DNA from: Gemmatimonadales bacterium
Lineage (GTDB): Bacteria > Gemmatimonadota > Gemmatimonadetes > Palauibacterales > Palauibacteraceae
Assembly (NCBI GenBank): GCA_009841005.1
Contig: VXMR01000040.1
Coordinates: forward strand, 1-64,000
DNA: 64,000 bases
Direction of reading: 5' to 3'
Shown: piece after piece, positions 42,673 through 50,753 of the stretch
Position numbering within the stretch: position 1 is the stretch's first letter
Layout of the letters: the number at the start of each line of letters is the position of its first letter
Program-made: the position numbers and the translations under genes
Notes under the pieces: generated by a model
What the model was told of the DNA's origin: nothing
Databases searched by the model: none
Seen by the model: the letters and a program-made list of their open reading frames with translations, nothing else

Positions 42673-43055
42673 GCCGCGAGGAGCTGAAGGCCCACATCGA
42701 GGTCCTCGAAAAGGCGTACGAGTTCTTCCTCTCCTACGCCGCGCTCGGCGCCGAGCAGGAGGAAGCCTCGAAGGTCGGTGGCCAGTTGCGCGAGTACCTG
42801 AGCCGGGCGGACGCGGCGCTCCGGGCGCTGGCGGACGATCTCGGCGGCCTGGTTGCGGCGGAGGGGTTGGAACCTGCGGGCCCCTACCGTGACATGATCG
42901 ATGTGACGTCGGCCGACGCCGCCCGGGCGGGCGCGGCCGTGCGGATCGTCCTCGCCCAGGAGACGATCAGCTCGCAGTTGATCGACAACCTCAACGCCTC
43001 ATCCCACCTGCGGGCGCTCCTCACCGACCTCTTCCTCCTCGACGACGTCGTCTGA
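42669..43055 (+). CDS. Small helical protein of the hydroxylase operon, unknown function
   Basis: A 128-residue protein starting at TTG 42669, which overlaps the cytochrome b stop by 4 nt. It reads as all helical, with two charged amphipathic segments (LKAHIEVLEKAYEFFLSYAA; GGQLREYLSRADAALRALA) and a hydrophobic C-terminus (SHLRALLTDLFLLDDVV). There is no signal peptide, no Cys and no membrane segment. I do not recognise the family. Coupling to the cytochrome gene suggests a subunit, chaperone or assembly factor of the hydroxylase. It could substitute for the absent PaoD/XdhC chaperone, but nothing in sequence shows that. Confidence 0.72.
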   Translation: MSREELKAHIEVLEKAYEFFLSYAALGAEQEEASKVGGQLREYLSRADAALRALADDLGGLVAAEGLEPAGPYRDMIDVTSADAARAGAAVRIVLAQETISSQLIDNLNASSHLRALLTDLFLLDDVV

Positions 43056-43100
43056 GGGAGGGCCGTGCGCCCGACTACAAGTCCGTGCCCCCCCCCCTCG

Positions 43101-43823
43101 CTACGCGGCCGTGCGCGTGAAGGTGAAGGTGCCGATGGGTTCGTCGGAGAAGGGGCGCTCGCCCCGCAGGCTGTGGATGGGCTCTCTCGGCTGCGTGTCG
43201 TCGTTGGCGGAGGCGTAGTCGGGGCCGCTGTCCGTCCCCGCGTCGTACGGGTAGAGCACGACCTCGAGTTCCCCGATCCAGTTTCCATCGGTGTCACGCA
43301 GCGACAGGCCGGACACGCCCACGAACCAGTCCGGGCTCGGGGCGATCATCGTGACGAGGGTGATGAGCGGGAAGTCCTCCCGAAGGGTGATCGCCTGGAT
43401 CGTCGTACTTCCGGGACTGCGAATGCCGGACCCGTTGACGACCGCCAGTGCGTTTCCCGGGATCTCAGCCTGGATCTCCGCGGTCAGCGTACCGGTGCCG
43501 CCCGTTTCGGCCATGCTCTCGATCCCCGGCGTAGCGGTGCCGTCCCGGACCCAGAAGGTCACGCCGGCGTTGTGCACCGCACCGATCAGCGGCGACAGAT
43601 GTGCGCCGCCGGGGAAGTTCGTGGGGTGCGTCGAGGCGCTCCACGTCGACTCGAAGACCACGCGGTACGTCGCCGTGGTCGCCGCGGCCGGGGGCGGCGG
43701 TTCGGGCTCCGGGTCGGGCCCCCGGACGCCCGCCGTCTCCGAACCATCGCACGCCGCCATGACGGCCAGGGAAACCGCGAGCGCCAGCGGGCCCATCCGG
43801 GTTTCGAGAAGCCTGTGAAGCAT
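43101..43823 (-). CDS. Spondin-domain lipoprotein
   Basis: Lipoprotein of about 240 residues. The start at 43823 gives a signal ending at LAVMAACDGSE. After a Pro/Glu-rich linker (about 34-48) comes a spondin_N-like domain: YRVVFESTWSASTHPTNFPG, GAHLSPLIGAVHNAGVTFW, SMAETGGTGTLTAEI, MIAPSPDWFVGVSGLSL and LYPYDAGTDSGPDY. In eukaryotes this domain occurs in extracellular matrix proteins; in bacteria it is found in exported proteins of unknown role. A run of ten C bases separates it from the convergent operon. It is 71 bp downstream of the propeller lipoprotein gene. Confidence 0.82.
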   Translation of the reverse strand: MLHRLLETRMGPLALAVSLAVMAACDGSETAGVRGPDPEPEPPPPAAATTATYRVVFESTWSASTHPTNFPGGAHLSPLIGAVHNAGVTFWVRDGTATPGIESMAETGGTGTLTAEIQAEIPGNALAVVNGSGIRSPGSTTIQAITLREDFPLITLVTMIAPSPDWFVGVSGLSLRDTDGNWIGELEVVLYPYDAGTDSGPDYASANDDTQPREPIHSLRGERPFSDEPIGTFTFTRTAA

Positions 43824-43894
43824 GTTGTCGCCTGCGAAACGGTGATCGTGACTGTGATTCTGACCACCGGACACCGGAGAAGGTTCCAGTGGGG

Positions 43895-45157
43895 TCAACG
43901 GCAGTTGCGGTCGACCCGGTATCGGTGGACGTAGGGGACACCGAACTCGCCGAGCGTCGTGGCCCAGACTTCGGTTCGACTGGCGCGGAGAATTCGTAGC
44001 CGCGGGTCCCAGTCATCGTGGTCCGCCGGTCCCTCGATCCGCACCGAGCCCTCGAGTTCCCCGTCTTCGCCGTAGATTTCCCAGATGTCGGCCGGGTCTG
44101 GCCACGCTTCGCGGAGGAGCCACATCGAGCCGTCCCCGCCGGCTACGATCCGGCGCACGGGCGGATAGTGCTCGGGGAAGGTGATGAGTTCACGCCCGAT
44201 CCGCCGCTTCCGCTCGGGGTTGCTCGTGTCCCACGGAGACCCGCCGCGGGCCAGTTGGTCGGCCATGCGTTCCCGCTGCAGCGACGCTTCGGCGCGCGTG
44301 ATGGGTCGAAGTTTGTATGGAACGGTGCGATGGAGCAGGGTGTCGCCATCGAACCGGATCTGGAGCAGATCGAAGCTCGCGTCCTGCCCTTCCTCCCTCA
44401 CCTTCCCGATCAGGACGACGGCGGCGCCGTCGGGCGTTGCGGCGACCGGGAGCCAGGACTCTCCAGACCAGGGGCCCAGCGGATGGGAGATCATAACGCC
44501 CCACCCATACCGGTCTGTTTCGTGTTCGAGGGCGTACGGGCCCAGGTGCCGCTCGACCATGGCGAGCGTATCCACGATCTCGCCGGATGCCGAGACGCGC
44601 CGCAGGGCGGCCCTGCCAGCCTTCAGAAAGAGCCCCGCGTCCTCGTTCACCGACCGGGAGGGCAGGAAGGTGCCGTCCGGGAGGGGCCGACCGGGACTCA
44701 GGTAGGATCCCTCGGCAGGGAGTCGGATCCTGAAGCTCACGCGGCGGATCTCCTCGCCATCCGCCGAGAGGAACTGCGTCCCGAGCCGGTGACTCACCCA
44801 AAGTGTGTCGCCCAGCCAACCTGCATGCCTGAGGGGAAGTGCCCACTCCCCCGGTCCTTCTCCCTGACGCCCGATCATTCCTGCGGGTCGACCGTCGGAC
44901 CGGAAGACGCGGATCGGATCCCAGGACTGGAGGAGGTAGATGCTTCCATCGGGCCGGGTCGCCAGATCCCGCACGTAGGTGAGCGCGTCTTCGCCGTCCG
45001 GGGACCCCAGACGAAGCGTCTCCTCGAGTTCCCATGGACGGTCGCACACCTGCTGGCCGGTGACCCGACCGGCGCCAATCGCCTCGCAGCCGGCCGCGAC
45101 GGAGACCGCGATCGCCAGTGCGCCGATCCGATGACGGCGCGTCATGTCCTCATGCAC
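43895..45157 (-). CDS. Six-bladed beta-propeller lipoprotein
   Basis: Exported protein of about 420 residues with a signal peptide and lipobox-like VAAGCEA. The rest shows repeating propeller strands of the NHL/6-bladed type (VRDLATRPDGSIYLLQSWDP; IRVFRSDGRPAGMIGRQGEGPGEW; VRRIVAGGDGSMWLLREAW). Such proteins are common in Gemmatimonadota and Bacteroidota; binding or sensing roles are assumed. Two ATGs are possible (45157, 45145); both are within 8 bp of the upstream epimerase stop, so translation is coupled. Confidence 0.75.
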   Translation of the reverse strand: MHEDMTRRHRIGALAIAVSVAAGCEAIGAGRVTGQQVCDRPWELEETLRLGSPDGEDALTYVRDLATRPDGSIYLLQSWDPIRVFRSDGRPAGMIGRQGEGPGEWALPLRHAGWLGDTLWVSHRLGTQFLSADGEEIRRVSFRIRLPAEGSYLSPGRPLPDGTFLPSRSVNEDAGLFLKAGRAALRRVSASGEIVDTLAMVERHLGPYALEHETDRYGWGVMISHPLGPWSGESWLPVAATPDGAAVVLIGKVREEGQDASFDLLQIRFDGDTLLHRTVPYKLRPITRAEASLQRERMADQLARGGSPWDTSNPERKRRIGRELITFPEHYPPVRRIVAGGDGSMWLLREAWPDPADIWEIYGEDGELEGSVRIEGPADHDDWDPRLRILRASRTEVWATTLGEFGVPYVHRYRVDRNCR

Positions 45158-46271
45158 TGGCGTGCCAGGCGGCGAGGACCTCGGCTTCCAACTCGGCGGG
45201 GAGGCCGGCCCGGGGTTCGGCGCGGCGATCCTCGGGGAGCGAGTTCCACCATTCGACCGTGTCGCGGGCGGTGTGGGCGAGCGGGCGGAACGTGAGCCCG
45301 GCCTGCACGGCGGCGGCGACCGAAACCTGGTTCATGCCGACCGTTTCCCCTTCGGGCGGCGTCCAGTTCGTCATGTGCATCCACGGCGCCACGTCCTGCT
45401 CCGCCATGAACTCCGTCGGCACCCAGGTGAACGCGGCGTCGGAGCCGAGCGCGCCGCGGATCTCCTCCAGCATGTCGCCGAACCGCTGTATTTCTCCCGT
45501 GGCGTTGTACGTGCCCCCGGTTCCCGGAGTCTCGACGAGGCGCACGATCCACTCGGAGAGGTCGCGGGCGTCGACGTTCTGCACCGGGTCGGCGGGGGTG
45601 TTGGGGGCGAGCACTTCCCCTCCGCGGTCGACCCGGACCGGCCAGTACGTCCAGCGGTCCGTGTTGTCGCCGGGCCCGATGATCAGCCCCGGGCGCACGT
45701 TGATCGCGTTCTCGCCGAAGGCGTCGCTCGCGTACTGCTCGCAGCGCGCCTTCCTGGGCCCGTAGCCTCCGTCGTCCTCGGCCTCGTCAGGCGACAACTG
45801 CCCGACGTGATAGTCCTCGTCGATCCCGACCCGGGCGAAGTCCGCGTAGGCGGAGATGGAGGAGACGAAGAGGTAGCGGTCGACGTGGCCGCGCAGGAGT
45901 TCGGTCGTTGATGCGACCCAACTCGGGTAGGAGGCGGAGTTGTCGATGACGGCATCCCACTCTCTGCCCTCGAGTGCCGACAGATCGCTCGTCCGGTCAC
46001 CGATCAGGTGCTCGACACGCTCGAAGTAGTCCTGGTAGAACGGCGGCTCGGTCTGCCCGCGCGTGAAAATCGACACCTCGTGGCCCCGGTCGAGCGCGTA
46101 CTTCACCTGGTGCGGGCCGATGAAGCGCGTCCCGCCGAGGATGAGGATGCGAAGCGGGCCTGCCTCGCCCCCCGCGCAGGCGGCCGAGCCGAAGGCGCTG
46201 AGCACGCCGACCGCCCCGCCGGCGCGGGCGGACGTCTTCACGAACTCTCGTCGGGTCTGGTTCCACGCCAT
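45150..46271 (-). CDS. Tat-exported NAD-dependent epimerase/dehydratase-like protein
   Basis: Rossmann-fold SDR protein of 373 residues with a twin-arginine signal, QTRREFVKT at 5-13, and a lipobox-like SAACAGG. The nucleotide motif is GGTRFIG (LRILILGGTRFIGPHQV). The family Ser/Tyr region is FVSSISAYADF; the YxxxK reads YGPRKARCE. NAD-dependent enzymes outside the cytoplasm must fold with bound cofactor, which fits Tat export. It is 6 bp after the serine hydrolase and overlaps the propeller lipoprotein gene. Its substrate, probably a sugar or sugar-like compound, is unknown. Confidence 0.85.
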   Translation of the reverse strand: MAWNQTRREFVKTSARAGGAVGVLSAFGSAACAGGEAGPLRILILGGTRFIGPHQVKYALDRGHEVSIFTRGQTEPPFYQDYFERVEHLIGDRTSDLSALEGREWDAVIDNSASYPSWVASTTELLRGHVDRYLFVSSISAYADFARVGIDEDYHVGQLSPDEAEDDGGYGPRKARCEQYASDAFGENAINVRPGLIIGPGDNTDRWTYWPVRVDRGGEVLAPNTPADPVQNVDARDLSEWIVRLVETPGTGGTYNATGEIQRFGDMLEEIRGALGSDAAFTWVPTEFMAEQDVAPWMHMTNWTPPEGETVGMNQVSVAAAVQAGLTFRPLAHTARDTVEWWNSLPEDRRAEPRAGLPAELEAEVLAAWHASA

Positions 46272-46277
46272 CGTGAT

Positions 46278-47432
46278 CTACTCCCTTTCTGTGCCTTCCT
46301 CGCCCGGCGCCCTCTCTTCGGCGCGGGGTCCGGACCAGCCGTATGCCTGGGCGACCGCGATCGCGATCTCCGCCGCGAGCTCGCTCCCGGAGTCGGAGTT
46401 CGTCATCACGAAGACCCCGTCGTCCCCATCGATGTACGCGGCGAACGTGCAGCGGAAGCCCTGGTTCGAGCCGCCGTGCCGGAAGCGTTCCCCGTCCTCG
46501 GAGATCGCCGGGCCCAGCCCCCAGTCGTCCGCGTCGGGCGACAGCATCTCGCGGGCGAGCGCTTCTCCCAGCACGCGGGTCGACTCACCCTTCCAGGCAC
46601 GCTGCACCTCCCGGGCGTAGAGCGCGAGTTCGCTCGGCGTCGTCCACAGGCCGGCGGCCGCCTGTTCGGGATACGTGTGCCACCCGCCGGGAACGCGCTC
46701 GCCATCGGACCGGTAGCCCGTCGCGATGTCGTCCTGCCGCTCGTTGGGGATCGGCTGCTCGTAGGTCGAGCGGGACATGCCGAGCGGGTCGAGAACCTCC
46801 TCGCGCATGACCGCGGCGAACGGTCTGCCGTGGATGTCCGCCACGAGTTGCTGCATCACCGTGTATCCTCCGCCGGAGTATTGCCAGCTCTCGCCGGGCG
46901 CCTTGTAGACGCGCACGGGGTCGGTGTTGCCGCGGCCGTCGAGAACGCCTGGGCCGTCCGGCGCCTCCTCGTCCGGGCCGTACCCGGGGAAGCCCCACAC
47001 GGTGAGGCCGGCCCGGTGCGTGAGGAGCCCGCGCAGGGTGACGGGCCCCTGCTCGGTGAACGCGTTGTCCGGCACTCGCCAACTCGTGAGATAGGCGTTG
47101 ACGTCCCCGTCGAGGTCCACCCGGCCCGATTCGACGAGGCGAAGGGCGGCGAGGGCCGCCACGGGCTTGGAGATGGAGGCCGCCTGGAACAGCGTGTTCC
47201 GCGTCACGGGCCGGCCTGATTCGACGTCGGCGAGTCCGTAGCCGCGCGCCCAGGCGATCTCGCCGTCGACTAAAACCGCGACGCTGACGCCCGGCACGCC
47301 CAGTTCGGCCATGCGGTCCGCGACCCCGTCCAGCGAGACCCCGTCCACCGCGGGCCGGTCCGGCGTGGAGGGCGGCGCGCACGCGAGCGCGGACGCTGTC
47401 CAGGCGATGAGGGCGATCCGGGCTGCGTTCAC
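46278..47432 (-). CDS. Serine hydrolase, class C beta-lactamase family lipoprotein
   Basis: Second beta-lactamase-fold hydrolase in the window, 384 residues. It starts at GTG 47432, overlapping the polA stop by 4 nt (GTGA). The lipoprotein signal ends at ASALACAPP. The catalytic SxxK is SISK (LFQAASISKPVAALAAL), the YxN position reads YSGGGYTVMQQ (Tyr kept, Gly in place of Asn) and the last motif is HGGSNQGF. It differs from the enzyme at 17448 in lacking a C-terminal lipocalin-like extension. Likely an esterase or D-amino peptidase. It is followed after 6 bp by the exported epimerase. Confidence 0.85.
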   Translation of the reverse strand: MNAARIALIAWTASALACAPPSTPDRPAVDGVSLDGVADRMAELGVPGVSVAVLVDGEIAWARGYGLADVESGRPVTRNTLFQAASISKPVAALAALRLVESGRVDLDGDVNAYLTSWRVPDNAFTEQGPVTLRGLLTHRAGLTVWGFPGYGPDEEAPDGPGVLDGRGNTDPVRVYKAPGESWQYSGGGYTVMQQLVADIHGRPFAAVMREEVLDPLGMSRSTYEQPIPNERQDDIATGYRSDGERVPGGWHTYPEQAAAGLWTTPSELALYAREVQRAWKGESTRVLGEALAREMLSPDADDWGLGPAISEDGERFRHGGSNQGFRCTFAAYIDGDDGVFVMTNSDSGSELAAEIAIAVAQAYGWSGPRAEERAPGEEGTERE

Positions 47433-50275
47433 GGTCCCTTCCCGAATTTGCAGTCGTACCAGTTGCGGCCGATCCCGAGATCGACGCGCAGGGGGACGGC
47501 CAGCTCGATGGCCCCTTCCATCTCCTCGCGCACGATCCGGCCGATGGCTTCAACATCGGACTCCGGGGCCTCGATGAGCAACTCGTCGTGCACCTGCAGC
47601 AGCATGCGCGCGTCGGTTCCCGCGAGACGCTCGTGGAGCCGGATCATCGACACCTTGATGAGGTCCGCCGCGGATCCCTGGATGGGGGAGTTCGTCGCCG
47701 TCCGTTCGCCGTAGCCGCGAATCCCGGGGTTCCTTGACCGGATCTCGGGGATGTACCGGCGACGTCCGAACAGCGTCTCGACATAGTTCCGGTCCCGCGC
47801 CAGTTCCTTCATCTCCTCGAGGTAGGCCGCCACGCCCGCGAACCTCTCGAAGTATCCGTCGATGAACTCGCTCGCCTGCGCCCGCGAGATACCGAGCTGC
47901 TGGGCGAGCGCGAACGGGCCCTGGCCGTAGATGGTCGCGAAGTTGATCGTCTTCGCCTGCTCGCGCATGGTCGGCGTGACGTCATCCGGCTCGACCCCGA
48001 AGATCCGGGCCGCCGTCTCCCGGTGGATGTCGCGCTCCGCCCGGAACGCTTCCACGAACGCCTCGTCCCCCGAGAGATGCGCCATTACGCGGAGCTCGAT
48101 CTGGGAGTAATCCGCCCCCGTGAACAAGTGGCCGGGAGCAGCGATGAACCCCTTCCGGATCTCGCGCCCCAGCGCCCGACGGATCGGGATGTTCTGGAGG
48201 TTGGGGTCCGACGAGGAGAGCCGGCCGGTCGCGGCGACGGTCTGGTTGAAGCGGGTGTGGATGCGCCCCCGGTCGTCGATGAGGCCGGGGAGCACGCCCA
48301 CGTACGTGCCGTCCAGCTTGTCGAGTTCCCGGTGTTCGAGGATGAGGCGCGGAAGTTCGTGGCCCATGGCCGCGAGTTGTTCGAGCACGGACTCGTCCGT
48401 CGAGGGCCCGGTCTTCGTCTTCTTGAGGACGGGCAGTGCGAGCTGGTCGAAGAGAAGCGCCCGCATCTGCGGCACGGAGCGGAGGTTGACCTCGGTCCCG
48501 GCGATCTTGTGGATCTCCGAGCGCACGGCGTCGAGATCGCGGCGCAGGCGGGCGCGCAGCTCGCCGAAGAAGTCGAGGTCGATCGCGATGCCCGCGCGTT
48601 CCATGCTCGCGAGGACCGTGACGAGCGGCATCTCGACCTCGCGGAAGAGGCGGCCCATCCCGGTGCGCACGAGGTCGGCTTCGTCGACCTTCGCGAGGCG
48701 GTGCAGGAGAGCGGCGCGGGCCCCGGCCCATTCGGCGACGCGCGCGGGCTCGACCGATGCGAGGGGGAGGCGGTTCCGTCCGGTGCCCGTGATGGCGTCG
48801 CCCGTCTCGAGCGCGACGCCGAGGCGATCGGGGCCGAGGGTGGAGAGCGCGCGGTCGCGGCGGGCCGGATCCAGGCAGTAGGAGGAGATCTGCGTGTCGA
48901 ACGCGTCGTCGTCCTCGAGCCCCCCCAACTCGACGCCGTGCCGGCGCAGGAGCTGGGCGGCGTACTTGAGGTCGTGCCCGAGTTTCGGGGTGTCCGAGGC
49001 GAGCAGTTCCCGCAGGCCTCGCATGTCGGACGACGTCAGCCCCGGCAGGCCGACCGGATCGCCCGCGTCGAAGGCGAGCGTAGGGTTTCCCGCCGCATCG
49101 TGCTGGATCTCCGGGGCCCGGTGCCCGAGGGGCAGGTAGAAGGCGCGGGCGTCGGAGGCGGCGACCGCGAGGCCGACGAGATCGGCGCCGAGCGGATCGT
49201 CGGAACTGCCCGCGACGAAGAGTCCGATGCGCGGAGCGTCCGAGCACTCGGCCAGCAGGGCACCCAGCCCACCCGCATCCGCCACGACGTCCACCTCCGG
49301 GGCGAAGCGCTCGGCCTCGGACGCCGGGGCCTCCAGCTCCCTCAGCAGATTGTGGAACTCCAGGTCGCGGAAAACGGCCGCCGCCTTTTCGGCGTCCAGC
49401 GTCCGTGACCGGAGGCTCTCGAGATCGAGGCTCACGGGCGCATCGGTGCGGATCGTCACCAGCTGCCTGGAGCGCCGGGCATCGTCGGCATGCTTTAGAA
49501 GCGCGTTTCGGGCCCGTGCGGCCTTGACCTCGTCCGCCCGCGCGAGGATGGACTCCAGGTCGCCGAACTGCCGGATGAGCGCCGGCGCGGTCTTCTTCCC
49601 GATGCCGGGCACGCCGGGGACGTTGTCGGACGCGTCGCCGAGCAGCGCGAGGAAGTCCGTCACGCGCTCCGGCGGCACGCCGAACCGCTCCTCGGCGTTG
49701 TCCGGCGTCACCCACACCTGTTCCACTCCGGCGGGTCCGCCGCGGCCCGGATTGAGCAACGCCGTGCGGTCGTCCACAAGCTGGTGGAAGTCCTTGTCTC
49801 CGGAGACGATGACGGTGCGCAGATCACGGCGCGCGGCCTTCTGCGCGAGGGTCCCGATCACGTCATCCGCCTCCCACCCTTCCGCCTCGATGACGGGCAC
49901 CCGAAAGGCGTCGAAGACCTCTCGACACCTGGGGAGGGACGCCCGGAGTTCGTCGGGCATCTTCTCTCGCGTGGCCTTGTAGTCCGGGTAGATGTCGGTG
50001 CGAAAGCTGTCGCCGGCATCGAACGCGACGCCGAGATAGTCGGGCGCGTGATCGGCGATCAGCCGCATGAGGAAGCGGGCGATTCCATAGGGAGCCGACG
50101 TGTTCTCGCCGCTGGAGGTCGTGAGCGGCCGGTTGATCATGGCGAAAAACGCGCGGTAGATGAGCGCGTAGCCATCGAGCAGGAAGAGCGACGGACGAGA
50201 GGCCCGTGCGGGCTTCACCGCGCCTGGCGCCGCCACACGGCGTTCACGGGCTGTCGGAGAGGGTCGGCATGGCAT
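47429..50275 (-). CDS. polA: DNA polymerase I
   Basis: Repair polymerase of 948 residues: 5'-nuclease domain (LFLLDGYALIYRAFFAM, about 30-320), a 3'-5' exonuclease-like domain and the polymerase domain. Polymerase motifs are intact: A DYSQIELRVMAHLSGD, B REQAKTINFATIYGQG and C QVHDELLIEA. The exonuclease domain has lost its acidic residues: the usual D-x-E strand reads IGLFVAGS, the Asp after KLGHDLKY is Ala, and the third Asp is also absent. Proofreading is therefore expected to be lacking, as in Taq. The start is uncertain by ~20 residues; a GTG at 50218 is also possible. It overlaps the downstream serine hydrolase start by 4 nt. Confidence 0.96.
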   Translation of the reverse strand: MPCRPSPTARERRVAAPGAVKPARASRPSLFLLDGYALIYRAFFAMINRPLTTSSGENTSAPYGIARFLMRLIADHAPDYLGVAFDAGDSFRTDIYPDYKATREKMPDELRASLPRCREVFDAFRVPVIEAEGWEADDVIGTLAQKAARRDLRTVIVSGDKDFHQLVDDRTALLNPGRGGPAGVEQVWVTPDNAEERFGVPPERVTDFLALLGDASDNVPGVPGIGKKTAPALIRQFGDLESILARADEVKAARARNALLKHADDARRSRQLVTIRTDAPVSLDLESLRSRTLDAEKAAAVFRDLEFHNLLRELEAPASEAERFAPEVDVVADAGGLGALLAECSDAPRIGLFVAGSSDDPLGADLVGLAVAASDARAFYLPLGHRAPEIQHDAAGNPTLAFDAGDPVGLPGLTSSDMRGLRELLASDTPKLGHDLKYAAQLLRRHGVELGGLEDDDAFDTQISSYCLDPARRDRALSTLGPDRLGVALETGDAITGTGRNRLPLASVEPARVAEWAGARAALLHRLAKVDEADLVRTGMGRLFREVEMPLVTVLASMERAGIAIDLDFFGELRARLRRDLDAVRSEIHKIAGTEVNLRSVPQMRALLFDQLALPVLKKTKTGPSTDESVLEQLAAMGHELPRLILEHRELDKLDGTYVGVLPGLIDDRGRIHTRFNQTVAATGRLSSSDPNLQNIPIRRALGREIRKGFIAAPGHLFTGADYSQIELRVMAHLSGDEAFVEAFRAERDIHRETAARIFGVEPDDVTPTMREQAKTINFATIYGQGPFALAQQLGISRAQASEFIDGYFERFAGVAAYLEEMKELARDRNYVETLFGRRRYIPEIRSRNPGIRGYGERTATNSPIQGSAADLIKVSMIRLHERLAGTDARMLLQVHDELLIEAPESDVEAIGRIVREEMEGAIELAVPLRVDLGIGRNWYDCKFGKGP

Positions 50276-50315
50276 CTATGTATGGCGGGGGGGCCGTCCC
50301 TGGCAAAGCCTGGGA

Positions 50316-50348
50316 CAAGAAAAACGCCCCGCCGGGTGGGGCGGGGCG
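50316..50348 (-). terminator. Rho-independent terminator of the cold-shock gene
   Basis: A 9-bp perfect GC stem (CGCCCCGCC at 50325-50333 with GGCGGGGCG at 50340-50348, 6-nt loop) is followed on the minus strand by a T-rich run (TTTT at 50324-50321, then CTTG). It lies 32 bp past the cold-shock gene stop and before polA. Confidence 0.88.
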
Positions 50349-50379
50349 CGTGAAGCTCCGGCTCGGTTACGGCGTCCGG

Positions 50380-50586
50380 TCAGGCGGTGCGCACGACGCG
50401 GGTCGCGTGCAAGCCCTTGTCGCCCTGCGTGAACTCGTAGTCCACCGCCATCCCTTCGACGAGAGTCTTGTACCCGTCCATGTCGATGGACGAATAGTGG
50501 ACGAAGACGTCATCGCCGCCGTCGGGCTGCTCGATGAAACCGTACCCCTTGGAGTCGTTGAACCACTTTACCGTACCTGATGGCAT
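50380..50586 (-). CDS. Cold-shock domain protein (CspA family)
   Basis: Single-stranded nucleic-acid-binding OB-fold protein of 68 residues. Start ATG 50586 is preceded by AGGAGGCAGG, a strong ribosome-binding site. The sequence starts SGTVKWFNDSKGYGFIEQ (RNP1 KGYGFI) and has DVFVHYSSI (RNP2), as in CspA. It has its own promoter (50681-50709), a leader of about 85-90 nt as is usual for csp genes, and a strong terminator. It is monocistronic. Confidence 0.97.
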   Translation of the reverse strand: MPSGTVKWFNDSKGYGFIEQPDGGDDVFVHYSSIDMDGYKTLVEGMAVDYEFTQGDKGLHATRVVRTA

Positions 50587-50680
50587 CCTGCCTCCTGCGA
50601 ACATCGGTGATGGGTGTTGCGGGCGCGTCGCGCGGCTCGCCGTGCATCGTTTTTCGCCCCGCCGGACTCGAGACGCACCT

Positions 50681-50709
50681 ATGCTATGCGAGCAATTTGG
50701 AACCGTCAA
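50681..50709 (-). promoter_or_regulatory. Predicted sigma-70-type promoter of the cold-shock gene
   Basis: On the minus strand TTGACG (50709-50704) and TAGCAT (50686-50681) are separated by exactly 17 bp. This implies a leader of ~88 nt before the ATG. The rest of the 167-bp gap between genes (50587-50753) holds this promoter and the leader; nothing else is seen. Confidence 0.7.
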
Positions 50710-50753
50710 CACGTCGCTACGGGCCCGTCGCGGGGCCGTCGAAGACCGCCTGT

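Noticed and set aside
43081-43100. Run of ten C bases between convergent genes
   Set aside because: A single homopolymer without repeats or a gene in phase; may vary by slippage but has no evident function.
47448-50275. Possible fusion of polA with the serine hydrolase
   Set aside because: They are in different frames and share only the 4-nt GTGA overlap.
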